A DNA stretch of 64,000 nt from Pseudooceanicola batsensis HTCC2597 (GCF_000152725.1 NZ_AAMO01000007.1:186001-250000), one strand, 5' to 3'; counted from the stretch's first letter, positions 1 through 8,574 are shown. Program-made: numbers and translations. The notes: a model not told the origin generated them from the sequence alone.

Positions 1-257
1 CGAGAGAGTTCTTCCAGGACGGCTCGTGCATCGTCCCGGCTTGAGAGCGGTTGGCAGATTTCCTCTGAAAGCCTGTCACATTCAGCCTCTATCACGCTTA
101 AGAAGAGTTTGGCCTTGCTTGGGGAATGCACATAGAGCGTTGCCTTCGACACTCTGGCCTCTTCGGCAATCGCATCGACGCTGGCGCCATCATAGCCGAA
201 CTTCAAGAAGACGTCTTTGGCGCCTCTCAGCACATCGACCGCTTTGTTTTCCCTCAT
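1..257 (-). CDS. TetR/AcrR family transcriptional regulator, C-terminal part outside window
   Basis: The minus strand is open from an ATG at 257 to the window edge, giving about 85 residues. The N-terminus reads as a TetR DNA-binding domain: a helix followed by DVFLKFGYDGASVDAIAEEA and then ARVSKATLYVHSPSKAKLF, the usual helix-turn-helix with the conserved KATLY turn. An AGG-type ribosome site lies about eight bases before this ATG; an in-frame GTG at about 268 is an alternative start. The ligand-binding domain is not in the window, so the effector is unknown. It is probably a repressor of neighbouring genes, but no operator was identified. Confidence 0.8.
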   Translation of the reverse strand, partial: MRENKAVDVLRGAKDVFLKFGYDGASVDAIAEEARVSKATLYVHSPSKAKLFLSVIEAECDRLSEEICQPLSSRDDARAVLEELS

Positions 258-449
258 GTCGATCACCTGATTCCTGAACGTGATATCGAACGCATAGCTC
301 GACGTATCTGCCCGCGCTAAATGGCATCCGGCGGTCCCATCACCTGTATTCCGCAAGAACCGAGCTTTCGCTGTGTAACTCATACACACAACCGAGGCGC
401 CCCGACCTCGCTGAAAGCTCTCACCCGGAAATTCTTTGCGCTGGCGCAG

Positions 450-821
450 TCAGGCCGCGCCCACGTCATCGTCATCAAAGACCCCGTCAGCCTTCCATCT
501 TTCCGCGATATCTCCCAGTGCGTCCAGAACGTTCCGCAGGTCGTCACCTCGCGGCGTCAGGCCATAGGTCACTGCGGGCGGGATCGTCTCGGCCTGCTCG
601 CGCCAGATGACCCCGGCACCTTGCAGCATTCGCAGGCGTTCTGTCAGCATTCGGGTCGATATTCCCGGTACGGCGCGCTTCAGCGCCCCGAACCTCTGCG
701 GCCCCTGATCGCTGAGGACCCAGATGATATAGGTCGTCCACGGCCCCATGAGCAGACGCAAAATCGAGTCCATCGGGCATTGTGGCGGCGTTCTGACCAT
801 TGCCGGGTGCTCCCTTTCCAT
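450..821 (-). CDS. HxlR-family winged-helix transcriptional regulator
   Basis: The 123-residue product has the HxlR layout: an N-terminal Cys-containing segment (PPQCPMDSILRLLMGPWTTY), a recognition region (PGISTRMLTERLRMLQGAGV) and the wing (YGLTPRGDDL). HxlR proteins often sense aldehydes or redox stress through a cysteine, and one is present near residue 15. The gene is divergent from the DoxX-like gene at 916, with a 94-bp AT-richer spacer that probably carries both promoters. Such pairs usually mean the regulator controls the divergent gene; that is inference here. Confidence 0.85.
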   Translation of the reverse strand: MEREHPAMVRTPPQCPMDSILRLLMGPWTTYIIWVLSDQGPQRFGALKRAVPGISTRMLTERLRMLQGAGVIWREQAETIPPAVTYGLTPRGDDLRNVLDALGDIAERWKADGVFDDDDVGAA

Positions 822-915
822 ACAGTTACTTTTCCGTGCCTACTTTAGTTTACGCTATAACTCAACTATTCAATACAAAACCGACAACATTCATTGCAGG
901 CCAGGAGAAGATGAC

Positions 916-1323
916 ATGAGCGACAAGGCGGTACGTATCATTTATTGGATTGCAACCGGGTTCGTTGCCCTTGTCTATCTGGGAGGGGCGATCTTCTACA
1001 TTTCGGCAAATGAGATGGTGACGGGGATGTACGAGACCGTGCTCCACTACCCAACATACCTGATCTGGCCGCTTGCCGGCGTGAAGATCATAGGCGCGAT
1101 CGTGATACTCTGGCGTCCTTCGGCTTTTCTGACTGACTTCGCTTATGCCGCGATGTTCTGGCACCTTCTTCTAGCGATATCCGCGCATTTGAACGCGGGC
1201 GATCCTGGCTGGCCGCCCGCTCTTCTGGCTCTGGTCGCGCTGGCGGTTTCCTTCCTGACACAAAACCGCGTCCGCGCGGTCAAATCGCCGCATGGCAATG
1301 TGAGGAGCGGACAGCAGGCCTGA
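916..1323 (+). CDS. DoxX-like family small membrane protein
   Basis: The product has 135 residues and four hydrophobic segments (about residues 8-28, 45-63, 72-90 and 98-115), as in DoxX-like inner-membrane proteins. I chose the ATG at 916 because AGGAG lies just upstream; an in-frame extension back to 748 runs over the divergent HxlR gene and lacks membrane character. The biochemical role of DoxX-like proteins is generally unclear, with links to redox or thiosulfate metabolism. The neighbouring HxlR regulator and the dioxygenase remnant suggest a small stress or aromatic-compound cluster. Confidence 0.8.
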   Translation: MSDKAVRIIYWIATGFVALVYLGGAIFYISANEMVTGMYETVLHYPTYLIWPLAGVKIIGAIVILWRPSAFLTDFAYAAMFWHLLLAISAHLNAGDPGWPPALLALVALAVSFLTQNRVRAVKSPHGNVRSGQQA

Positions 1324-1395
1324 CGGGCGCTCCGACCGCGCAGTCTTGAACCTCAAATTTCAGCATTTCGATCAGGTCGGAGAGGCCAATCGGAT

Positions 1396-2206
1396 ATGAC
1401 TCGCATGCCAACAGTGTTCATCCCCCACGGGGGCGGCCCATGCTTCTTCATGGACTGGAACCCACCGGATGAATGGGACCGGCACCGCCAGTTTCTGGCA
1501 GATCTGCCGGGCACCTTCCCGCGCGGCCAAAGGCAATTCTGGTGATCTCGGGTCACTGGGAAGAACCCGCCTTCACCGTACAGACCAACCCCGCGCCGCC
1601 GCTTCTGTTCGACTATGGCGGATTTCCGCCGCATACCTATGAACTGACCTGGCCCGCCCCCGGCGATCCGGCGCTGGCCAGGCGCGTCCATGACCTGATC
1701 CGCGCCATCGGCCTTCCGGCTGCGAAGGATGACGCGCGCGGCTTTGACCACGGCACATTCGTGCCGCTCAAGATCGCCTTTCCCGAGGCCGACATTCCCT
1801 GCGTTCAGCTGTCTCTTGCCAGTGATCTCGACCCCGCGCGTCATATCGCGCTGGCCAGGCGCTCGCGCCGCTGCGGGACGAAGGTGTGCTGATCATCGGC
1901 AGCGGCAACACCTACCACAACATGGGTGTGATGATGCAGAGCCTGCGCGGCGGGCCGCGCGGCGACACCGTGGGTGGTGAATTCGACACCTGGCTGACCG
2001 GGGCTGTGACCTGCCCCGATCCCGATGAACGCAACCGCCTGCTGACGCAATGGGCAGCGGCCCCGGGCGGCCGCGAGGCCCATCCGCGCGAAGAACACCT
2101 GATCCCGCTGCATGTCGTGGCGGGCGCGGCGGGCGCCGATATCGGCACCAGGACACTGCAAGATCACGTTCTCGGCGCCGTCGAAAGCGCCTTTCGGTTC
2201 GGTTGA
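1396..2206 (+). pseudogene. DODA-type extradiol ring-opening dioxygenase, two frameshifts
   Basis: Three reading frames must be joined to obtain one LigB/DODA-type dioxygenase. Frame one starts at the ATG at 1396 (MTRMPTVFIPHGGGPCFF, with the metal-site His after the first strand). Frame two carries ILVISGHWEEP, the GGFPPHTYEL region and DHGTFVPLK. Frame three carries VLIIGSGNTYHNMG and the C-terminal REEHLIPLHVVAGAA. The breaks lie near 1525-1535 and near 1855-1865. Members of this family cleave catechol-type rings with non-haem iron or zinc. With two frameshifts the gene is probably inactive, unless these are sequencing errors. Confidence 0.8.
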
Positions 2207-2234
2207 AATCACACGCAAACTGGAGAAACACATT

Positions 2235-2490
2235 ATGTCCAACCCCATCGCAGGCCCTTTCATCGTGACCGGCGCGTCCGGTCAACTTGGCAGTCAGGTC
2301 GTCGATGCCCTGCTGGCACAGGGTGCCGCGCCCATTGTGGCAATCACCCGGGCGCCCGAGAAACTCTCGACATTGCAGGCGCGCGGGGTCGAGGTCAGGG
2401 CGGCCGATTTCAACGATGCCGCCTCGCTTGTCCCGGCCTTCACCGGCGGCGGACGGCTGCTGATCATCTCGACGGATGCACGCCCTGTTG
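2235..2490 (+). pseudogene. NmrA/SDR-type NAD(P)-binding protein, N-terminal fragment
   Basis: The ATG at 2235 opens a Rossmann-fold start: FIVTGASGQLGSQVVDALLA is a classical TGxxGxxG dinucleotide-binding motif, followed by AAPIVAITRAPEKL and a second strand, RAADFNDAASL. This resembles the NAD(P)H-quinone oxidoreductase/NmrA group. Similarity stops after about 85 residues (IISTDARP), where the coding region runs into sequence that reads as a transposase fragment on the other strand. The full proteins are about 280-300 residues, so roughly two thirds are missing. Confidence 0.75.
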
Positions 2491-2740
2491 CCAGCACGCG
2501 CTGCGGATTTCTGCCACGACGCGCGACGGGCTTGAACGCTCCCGGCGCAAGAAATAACGGCGAAGGTGCTCTTCGATCACCGCTTCGACCTTGCTGGATA
2601 TCAAGGTCGTCTCAGCACCAATGGCCACGCAGTCTTCGCCATCACCATCCATCGATATTTACCGCAAAAGTCTGTGATTCCTGTCTGAGGTTCAAGGGCA
2701 AAAATATCGGAATTAAAGGCAAAATCTCATATTTAAGGAC
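2464..2740 (-). pseudogene. TniA/Mu-type transposase N-terminal fragment
   Basis: The minus strand is open from about 2740 to a stop at 2464. The segment TTLISSKVEAVIEEHLRRYF followed by RRERSSPSRVVAEIRSACWQ resembles the helix-turn-helix region ahead of the rve catalytic domain in TniA-like transposition proteins. No catalytic domain follows. The 5' end coincides with the outer edge of the IS1595 remnant and the 3' end with the break in the SDR gene, so it looks like an inserted and then truncated mobile element. The family call rests on short similarity only. Confidence 0.4.
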
Positions 2741-3296
2741 GGGTCTACCACAGCTCAGTGTCTGAGAGGTTTCATTCTGCACGATCTGAGGAGGAACTTG
2801 TAGAGGTCCTGATCGCGTGTATTGAATCGGAATTCGGTTTCCTTGAGGAAGGTTGGGAAGCTGGATCGTCGCAAGCCGTTGAACTTGGCGTGGCGGCGCT
2901 TTGCGTAGCTCCAGAAGCTCTCGATGCCGTTGATGTGGACCCCGTTCTCAGCATAGACGGGATGCTCCCTGTCCCAGTATTTGTTGATCCTGTGGTGGCG
3001 TGCGAAGCCGGCCTCGACCAGCCCGTCATAAGAGCGGAAGCCATCGGTGACGACCTCGGCCGACAGCTCTACGCGCCCCTCGATTATTGCCAGGAGCGTT
3101 GCTTTCGAACAGTTTTTCACGATCTGGCAATGCACCCGGCCGCCGCGCTCGAGAATGCCGAACACAGGCACCTTGCGCGGGTTACCCCGCCCGCGATGGC
3201 CGCGCGTGCGGGTCGGACCGAAATAGCTTTCGTCCAGCTCGACCTGGCCACGGAACGGACAGTCCGCCTCGGCCAGCGCCGCCAAGGGCGCCTTCT
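2741..3296 (-). pseudogene. IS1595-family (ISXO2-like) transposase remnant, N-terminus lost
   Basis: The coding part (stop at 2755) gives the DDE core of an ISXO2-like transposase: VELDESYFGPTRTRGHRGRG at the first catalytic Asp, then GRVELSAEVVTDGFRSYDGL at the second, and HINGIESFWSYAKRRHAKFN at the third acidic position. The zinc-ribbon N-terminal half of about 120 residues is missing; upstream of about 3296 the frame runs into the remnant of a serine recombinase. GGGTCTACCACAGCTCAG at 2741-2758 is a plausible outer inverted repeat. Only one end remains, so the element cannot move by itself. Confidence 0.75.
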
Positions 3297-3301
3297 TCCG
3301 G

Positions 3302-3967
3302 TCCCTGCAAGACCCGATCGATACGGCCTCCCCCCAGGGCAAGTTCACGCTGCAGGTGCTGGGCGCCGCGGCCGAGTTCGAACGCGCACTGATCCGCGAA
3401 CGCACCAAGGCCGGGCTTGCCTCGGCGCGCTCAAAGGGACGTGTCGGCGGCAACCCCGGGCTTCGCGCCAAGGATCCGGCCGCGCTGCGCAAGGTGCGGC
3501 TAGCACGACAGGACGGTTACATGGAGCGCTTGAACGAGACCGCGCAAGATTGGGTGCCCCATGTGCGCCGCCTGCGGCCCGATATGGCTTGGGAAGACGT
3601 GTTACGGATCATCAACGGGCCCCTGCCCCATTACCGGCACTGGACCCAAAGCCGTCTTCTGCGCGCCGTGAAAGCCTATGTGCGCGACGGGTTTCTGCCA
3701 GCTGAGGTGCTGGCCCGCGCCGGACGCCGTGACACCGACGACCGCCTGCCGGCGATCGTCGGTGCTATCAAGGGCGCGGATCCCGACATCACGCTGCAGG
3801 CGATCTGCGACCGGCTGGAATCCATGCGTGAGCGCACACCTCGGGGACGTACAAGCTGGCAGCCGTCTTCCGTGAAGATGTTGCTGGAACGGGCCGAGAG
3901 GCTTGGGTTGTTGGAAAACAGCCCAGCTACGACGTTTCAGGAGAAAGGATTGACGACGCGCAACTGA
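3302..3967 (+). pseudogene. Serine recombinase (resolvase/invertase family), N-terminally truncated
   Basis: From about 3310 the plus strand encodes DPIDTASPQGKFTLQVLGAA followed by EFERALIRERTKAGLASARS, the C-terminal part of a resolvase catalytic domain and its E-helix. About 170 further residues follow with no family I recognise, perhaps a long C-terminal DNA-binding region. The catalytic serine and first strands are missing because the gene meets the IS1595 remnant near 3300. Its last 31 bases overlap the convergent vapC gene. It is probably inactive as a recombinase. Confidence 0.7.
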
Positions 3968-4332
3968 TCTTCCACCAACAGTCCGTCGTGCATGTCCTCG
4001 CTCCACAATGTCGTGCACCCCGCGATCAGTGCGGCAGATACGATCATCGCGTCATAGACCGAGAGCTGGAACTTTTCCGCCAAGGCGCGGCCCAGCTGAT
4101 GGGTTTGGACCGTCAAGTCCTCGACCGTGCACAAGGACTGGATGCCGGCGAGAAAAGCTCCGGTGTCCACCCAGTTGAGCCCTGCCTTCCTCCGACAATT
4201 GACCAGCGCTTCGTTCAGGACCTGAACACTGATCCGGGGCCCCTGCCCCAGGATTTCCTCGGCCCGATCCGCCTTCGGACCGTCGTCAAGCAAGTAGAGA
4301 ATGACATTCGTGTCTGCGAACTCAGCGCTCAT
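3937..4332 (-). CDS. vapC: VapC-type PIN-domain ribonuclease toxin
   Basis: The product has 131 residues from the ATG at 4332; an in-frame ATG at 4341 is less likely. It carries the PIN acidic residues: FADTNVILYLLD (first Asp), an internal LNEAL glutamate, and LSVYDAMIVSAAL (third Asp), with the late acidic position in LWSEDMHDG. PIN toxins cleave tRNA or rRNA with magnesium. The start lies inside the end of the upstream vapB, with an 11-bp overlap, so translation is probably coupled. It stabilises the replicon next to repABC, as such modules often do. Confidence 0.88.
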   Translation of the reverse strand: MSAEFADTNVILYLLDDGPKADRAEEILGQGPRISVQVLNEALVNCRRKAGLNWVDTGAFLAGIQSLCTVEDLTVQTHQLGRALAEKFQLSVYDAMIVSAALIAGCTTLWSEDMHDGLLVEDQLRVVNPFS

Positions 4333-4549
4333 GCACAGCATCGCGGCTCAGGCGCGCGGCCTTGGGCAGTTTGCCCCGAAACCGCCGCAGTTCTTGCAGG
4401 ACTTCATCGGCGCGAGGCTGGCGCCGGACAAGCACGGTCCCATCGTCCTTGATCAGGTCGATCTGGTCGCCCTCCTTCAGGCCCAGTTCCCGCACAAGAT
4501 CGGCGGGCAGCCGGACCGCGAGAGAATTTCCCCATTTGGCAACTTGCAT
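4322..4549 (-). CDS. vapB: VapB-type antitoxin, AbrB/SpoVT swapped-hairpin fold
   Basis: The 75-residue protein begins MQVAKWGNSLAVRLPADLVR and continues ELGLKEGDQIDLI, the AbrB/MazE-like swapped-hairpin DNA-binding fold. The C-terminal 35 residues would wrap the toxin. The ATG at 4549 is preceded by GGAGGAGAAG on the minus strand, a strong ribosome site. It is the first gene of a vapBC operon and, with VapC, probably represses its own promoter at the inverted repeat just upstream (4569-4593). Confidence 0.88.
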   Translation of the reverse strand: MQVAKWGNSLAVRLPADLVRELGLKEGDQIDLIKDDGTVLVRRQPRADEVLQELRRFRGKLPKAARLSRDAVHER

Positions 4550-4568
4550 CTTCTCCTCCCAGGAGGCG

Positions 4569-4593
4569 GATAAACATCGGAGAAATGTATATC
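4569..4593. promoter_or_regulatory. Candidate vapBC operator (inverted repeat)
   Basis: GATAAACAT and ATGTATATC are 9-bp inverted arms with eight matching pairs around a 7-bp spacer, 20 bases upstream of the vapB start. On the minus strand the region also contains a -10-like TATACA, so the repeat overlaps the probable promoter, as expected for toxin-antitoxin autoregulation. Confidence 0.55.
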
Positions 4594-4823
4594 CAAAGCG
4601 ATCAACATGCAAGGGCAACGCGCCCAATGCGCTACGTCCATCCGCCTGCGGCAGACAAATTGACCAGCCCGGAATGTGGAACAAGGACGGCCATCTGCAT
4701 CGGCGGCTCATCTTGGAGTTCGCGGCGACCACTCCGTGAGGGGCCAAGTGGGCTTGTGTTTCAGCGGGGCTCGCCCACTAGATGTGGAAAATCCTTGCGC
4801 GAATCCGACTCTTGCGCCAATAG

Positions 4824-4859
4824 TCACGGAAACGAGGCAAAAAACGTCAATTTCCGTGA
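4824..4859. promoter_or_regulatory. Perfect 9-bp inverted repeat upstream of repA, candidate RepA operator
   Basis: TCACGGAAA (4824-4832) and TTTCCGTGA (4851-4859) are perfect inverted arms with an 18-bp spacer, ending 39 bases before the repA ATG. A further half-like CGGAAACGAG lies at about 4882. RepA proteins of repABC replicons repress their own promoter through repeats in this position, so this is the most likely operator. Binding is inferred. Confidence 0.5.
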
Positions 4860-4898
4860 ACACGCCAAAGGCGCAGTGTCTCGGAAACGAGAGGGCAG

Positions 4899-6086
4899 AT
4901 GAACAGGACCTTCGTGCATGAGGATCTCAACGCGGTGATCCGCCAGCATTCGGAAAGGCTGGCCAACCAGTTGCATTCGCAACGTGAGAGCCTGTTTCCA
5001 CCCGATGCCGAGAAGGCCATGCGAAAATTCACCTCTGGTGAGGCTGCTGCACTGCTCGGCGTCAATGATTCCTATCTCCGCAAGCTCAACCTCGATGGCA
5101 AGGGGCCGTCTCCCGAGCTGACCGCTGGCAACCGTCGTCTCTACTCAGCGCAGGACATTCAGGCGCTGCGCGTGCTCCTTGAAAAAACCGCCCGCAAGCC
5201 GGGTGATTACGTTCCCGGACGGCGGGAGGGCGATCACCTTCAGGTCATCGGCGTGATGAACTTCAAGGGAGGCTCCGGGAAAACGACAACCTCGGCCCAT
5301 CTCGCCCAACGGCTTGCCCTGCGCGGATATCGCGTGCTGGGCATCGACCTGGACCCACAAGCCTCCTTCACAGCGCTGCACGGCGTTCAGCCGGAATTGG
5401 ACCTCGAAGATGGCGGGACGCTCTACGATGCGATCCGCTATGAAGACCCTGAGCCGATCCGGCAGGTCATCCGCAAGACCTATATCCCCAATCTCGACCT
5501 CATCCCTGGCAACCTCGAACTAATGGAGTTCGAGCACGATACCCCCCGTGCCTTGGCGCAGGGCAATGCCGGACTTTTCTTTTTCCGCGTGAAAGAAGCC
5601 CTCGCTCAAGTGGATCAGGACTACGACTTGGTCGTCATCGACTGCCCACCGCAGTTGGGGTTCCTGACGATGTCAGCACTTTCTGCGGCTACCGGCGTAT
5701 TGGTGACGATTCACCCGGAAATGCTCGACGTGATGTCTATGTCGCAGTTTCTACGTATGACCGCCGACCTTATGGACGTGATTGCCGAAAGCGGCGCCGA
5801 CATGTCTCATGACTGGATGCGCTACGTGTTGACTCGCTACGAGCCGCAGGACGCTCCGCAGAACCGGATCGTGGCTTTCTTGCGAACGATGTACGGGGAA
5901 GCAGTGCTGAATTCGCCCATGTTGAAATCCACGGCGATCTCCGATGCAGGCCTGACCAAGCAGACGCTCTACGAAGTGGAACGCAGCGCGTTCACCCGTT
6001 CCACCTATGACCGCGCGCTTGAGAGCCTGAACACGCTGAATGACGAGATCGCCGACCTGATCCAGAAGACTTGGGGGCGCCCATGA
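4899..6086 (+). CDS. repA: RepA, ParA-type partition ATPase of the repABC operon
   Basis: The 395-residue protein has an N-terminal MerR-like helix-turn-helix region (about residues 43-90, KFTSGEAAALLGVNDSYLRK) and a ParA-family ATPase domain with the deviant Walker A motif FKGGSGKTTT (about 122-131), Walker A' DLDPQ and Walker B VVIDCPPQLG. It moves plasmid copies apart with RepB bound at parS, and represses the operon. The TGA overlaps the repB ATG (ATGA), so the two are translationally coupled. It is full length compared with other RepA proteins. Confidence 0.96.
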   Translation: MNRTFVHEDLNAVIRQHSERLANQLHSQRESLFPPDAEKAMRKFTSGEAAALLGVNDSYLRKLNLDGKGPSPELTAGNRRLYSAQDIQALRVLLEKTARKPGDYVPGRREGDHLQVIGVMNFKGGSGKTTTSAHLAQRLALRGYRVLGIDLDPQASFTALHGVQPELDLEDGGTLYDAIRYEDPEPIRQVIRKTYIPNLDLIPGNLELMEFEHDTPRALAQGNAGLFFFRVKEALAQVDQDYDLVVIDCPPQLGFLTMSALSAATGVLVTIHPEMLDVMSMSQFLRMTADLMDVIAESGADMSHDWMRYVLTRYEPQDAPQNRIVAFLRTMYGEAVLNSPMLKSTAISDAGLTKQTLYEVERSAFTRSTYDRALESLNTLNDEIADLIQKTWGRP

Positions 6087-7099
6087 GCAGCAGCAAGAAG
6101 AAACGGATGTCCATGCTTGACAGTCTCGCGTCGGCCGGGACACCCTCCCCTGCCCCGCAGTCCAGTGCCGTGACGCCAATGATGAGTTCGAACCGCGCCC
6201 TACGGTCAGCGCGCGACGCTGTCGATGGTCATCACGTCTGGGAGCTGGACCCGGCGAACATCGTGGATGATCGCATGGCCGACCGGCTCGACCCGGCTGA
6301 TGTGATGGACCTGCGCGATGCGATCGAGGCGAACGGTCAGACCGTTCCGATTCTTGTTCGTCGGGTTCCCGATGATCCCGACCGCTACCTGCTGGTCTAT
6401 GGACGCAGGCGGTTGGAGGCGATCCGCCAGTCCGACAAGGTTACCAAGATCCGTGCTCTTGTCGCCAATCTGGATGATGACAGCGCTTTGCGTGCGCAGA
6501 TTTCCGAGAATATGGCTCGGCGTGATCTGTCCTACATCGAGAAGGCGCTTTTTGCCCGGGATCTCGTGGCATCCGGCTTCGGAACGCAATCACAGGTTGC
6601 AGAAATCTTGACCGTCACGAAGTCCGCGATCTCAATGGCCATTGCCATCGTGGACATCGTCGGTACTGATTTGGTTCGCGCCATCGGCCCGGCCCACGGC
6701 ATTGGTCGGCCCCGATGGGAGGCTCTGGGCCGCGCTATCGACGAGAACGCCCTCGATCGCGAGAGCCTCATCCAGATCGCGGAAGAAGCACATGGAAAGA
6801 TTGTGGATTCCATAGTTGTGGATGATGCCGTATCCGCGGACGATCCATCTGTCCAGGCGTTCGAAGCGGTCGCCAAGGCCGTAGCGAAGGCAGTCAAACC
6901 TGCAAAGGTCCCCTCCCCTGCCCCGTCCTCCAGCGTCCCGCTGAAGATCGGCGGCAAGCGTGGCGGAAGCGTGAAACGCACCGCCAAGGGCGTATCGATC
7001 GAACTGGCAAGCGGAGCCTTCGCCGACTGGATCGAGGCTGAAGTGCATGACCTGATTGAAGAACTTCACGAGCGCTGGCAACAGCGTTCGGAAGACTGA
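6083..7099 (+). CDS. repB: RepB, ParB-type centromere-binding partition protein
   Basis: The product has 338 residues from the ATG at 6083. It has the ParB/Sulfiredoxin-like nucleotide-binding fold (about 60-150) with the family motifs VPILVRRVPDDPDRYLLVYG, RRRLEAI and SENMARRDLSYIEKA, then a helix-turn-helix (QVAEILTVTKSAISMAI). RepB binds the parS palindromes just downstream of repC and recruits RepA. A TTG at 6071 could extend the frame by four residues, but the ATG coupled to the repA stop is the better start. Confidence 0.95.
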   Translation: MSSSKKKRMSMLDSLASAGTPSPAPQSSAVTPMMSSNRALRSARDAVDGHHVWELDPANIVDDRMADRLDPADVMDLRDAIEANGQTVPILVRRVPDDPDRYLLVYGRRRLEAIRQSDKVTKIRALVANLDDDSALRAQISENMARRDLSYIEKALFARDLVASGFGTQSQVAEILTVTKSAISMAIAIVDIVGTDLVRAIGPAHGIGRPRWEALGRAIDENALDRESLIQIAEEAHGKIVDSIVVDDAVSADDPSVQAFEAVAKAVAKAVKPAKVPSPAPSSSVPLKIGGKRGGSVKRTAKGVSIELASGAFADWIEAEVHDLIEELHERWQQRSED

Positions 7100-7109
7100 G
7101 GAAGAGCAG

Positions 7110-7270
7110 AAACTAACAAAGGAGGCACAAGCAGGCAAAAGAAAAGGCCCCGCAAAGCGACCGCTCTACGAGACCCTAACTTGTTTCTAGCACCTCCAAG
7201 CTAGTGTCTGGAGCCGTTTTCCGCAAGTCCAAAGTGATTCGCGGGCCGGAGATTTTTGTCTTTGTGAATG
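7110..7270 (-). ncRNA. Candidate antisense incompatibility RNA in the repB-repC spacer
   Basis: The repB-repC spacer of about 176 bases has no gene on the plus strand. It contains blocks that look typical of repABC spacers, such as CTAACTTGTTTCTAGCACC and CCGCAAGTCCAAAGTGATTC, the latter close to the repC start. In repABC plasmids this spacer encodes a small antisense RNA that pairs with the repC leader and controls copy number. Exact ends and promoter were not determined, so the coordinates are the search interval. Confidence 0.5.
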
Positions 7271-7275
7271 ACAAA

Positions 7276-8511
7276 ATGGACTACACGCCCGTAACGCCGT
7301 TTCGGCGAACGATAGATGCTGCCATTCTGAAGCATCAGGCAGCGACCCAGGAAGAACTGCCCCCAACCGGCGCCAACAAGTGGGAGATTTTGAGAGAGCT
7401 CGCTGCCGCCCGAGTGGCATTCGGCTTGTCCGATCGTGATCTGACAGTTCTTCAGGTACTGGTCAGCTTCCACCAGGCGACGATACTCGGAGACAACGAC
7501 AGCGAGTTCATCGTACATCCGTCCAACAAGGCGATTTGTGAGCGCTTGAATGGCATGCCCTGCTCCACGATGCGGCGGCACCTCTCCAATCTCGTGCAGG
7601 CCGGTTTTGTCGTCCGACGCGATAGCCCGAACGGCAAGCGCTATGCGCGCCGCTATGGTGGCGAGAAGATAGCTTTCGGGTTCGACCTCTCGCCCCTTGT
7701 GCGGCGCTTTCAGGAGATCTGCGAGGTCGCTGAGGCCGTCCGGGCTGCAGAGGAACGTTACAAGCGCCTCCGCGCCACTGTAAGCCTCATGAGGCGCGAC
7801 TTGGCGGGCCTGGCAGAGTACGGTAGCTCGCTGCGCCCGGAGCTGGGCGTCTGGGATCAATTCTCCGATCTTGCCGTTCTCACGGGCCGAGACCTTCGCA
7901 GAAAGCTTGAGATGGCCGATCTCAAGCGGATCGAAGAGGCCCTGGGCGCTGCTTTAGATCAGGCACGTGACCTTCTTGAGGGCAATGTTGCAGAGAATAT
8001 GAGCATCAATGATGCCATTTCTGAGCACCACCATCAGAATTCAAATAAAGACCTTTATGATCTTGAACCTCGCGTAGAAAAAGCGCGGGGCGAGGGCGAG
8101 GCGCTTGGAGATACAGACGTTGAAGTAAATGTAAATCGTCTTTTGGATAAAGGTAATTCGCCGGGAGAGCCGGAAGACCAACTCATGCCGAACATTCCAC
8201 TTGGACTTGTTCTCGCATCTTGCCAGGAATTCAAATCATATGCTGAAGAGACCGTACGACATTGGCACGACTTGGTCCGGGTCGCTGATATTATCAGGCC
8301 CATGATGGGAATCTCACCGTCTGCTTGGGACGAGGCCAAACGCTACATGGGTCCCGAAGAAGCGTCTGTCGTCGTTGTTGCGATGCTTGAACGGTTCGGG
8401 GAAATCCGATCACCGGGTGGGTATTTGAGGTCTTTGTCAGCCAAAGCCGCCATCGGGGAATTCTCTTGTGGGCCGATGATCATGGCGCTGATGCGACGGG
8501 ATGCGGCTTGA
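7276..8511 (+). CDS. repC: RepC replication initiator
   Basis: Starting at the ATG at 7276 (MDYTPVTPFRRTIDAAILKH) the protein has 411 residues, the normal size for RepC. The N-terminal winged-helix region includes VLQVLVSFHQATI, FIVHPSNKAICERL and PCSTMRRHLSNLVQAGFVVR, and the C-terminus has the GGYLRSLSAKAAIGEF pattern. RepC initiates replication, usually at an origin within its own coding sequence; the AT-rich stretch around 8020-8160 is a reasonable origin candidate. A GTG at 7204 would add 24 residues overlapping the antisense-RNA region and is less likely. Confidence 0.94.
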   Translation: MDYTPVTPFRRTIDAAILKHQAATQEELPPTGANKWEILRELAAARVAFGLSDRDLTVLQVLVSFHQATILGDNDSEFIVHPSNKAICERLNGMPCSTMRRHLSNLVQAGFVVRRDSPNGKRYARRYGGEKIAFGFDLSPLVRRFQEICEVAEAVRAAEERYKRLRATVSLMRRDLAGLAEYGSSLRPELGVWDQFSDLAVLTGRDLRRKLEMADLKRIEEALGAALDQARDLLEGNVAENMSINDAISEHHHQNSNKDLYDLEPRVEKARGEGEALGDTDVEVNVNRLLDKGNSPGEPEDQLMPNIPLGLVLASCQEFKSYAEETVRHWHDLVRVADIIRPMMGISPSAWDEAKRYMGPEEASVVVVAMLERFGEIRSPGGYLRSLSAKAAIGEFSCGPMIMALMRRDAA

Positions 8512-8514
8512 GGA

Positions 8515-8530
8515 GTTCACAGTTGTGAAC
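8515..8530. promoter_or_regulatory. parS: parS-type centromere palindrome 1
   Basis: GTTCACAGTTGTGAAC is a 16-bp near-palindrome three bases after the repC stop. It matches the repABC centromere pattern GTTNNCNGCNGNNAAC except for one central base (GT for GC), and makes a pair with the site at 8559. Confidence 0.8.
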
Positions 8531-8558
8531 TGTCCAGAGGTTTCTCCCTGGTTGCACG

Positions 8559-8574
8559 GTTCACAGCTGTGAAC
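8559..8574. promoter_or_regulatory. parS: parS-type centromere palindrome 2
   Basis: GTTCACAGCTGTGAAC is a perfect 16-bp palindrome that fits the repABC consensus GTTNNCNGCNGNNAAC at every fixed position. It lies 44 bases from the first copy, start to start, roughly four helical turns, so two RepB dimers could sit on the same face. Confidence 0.85.
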
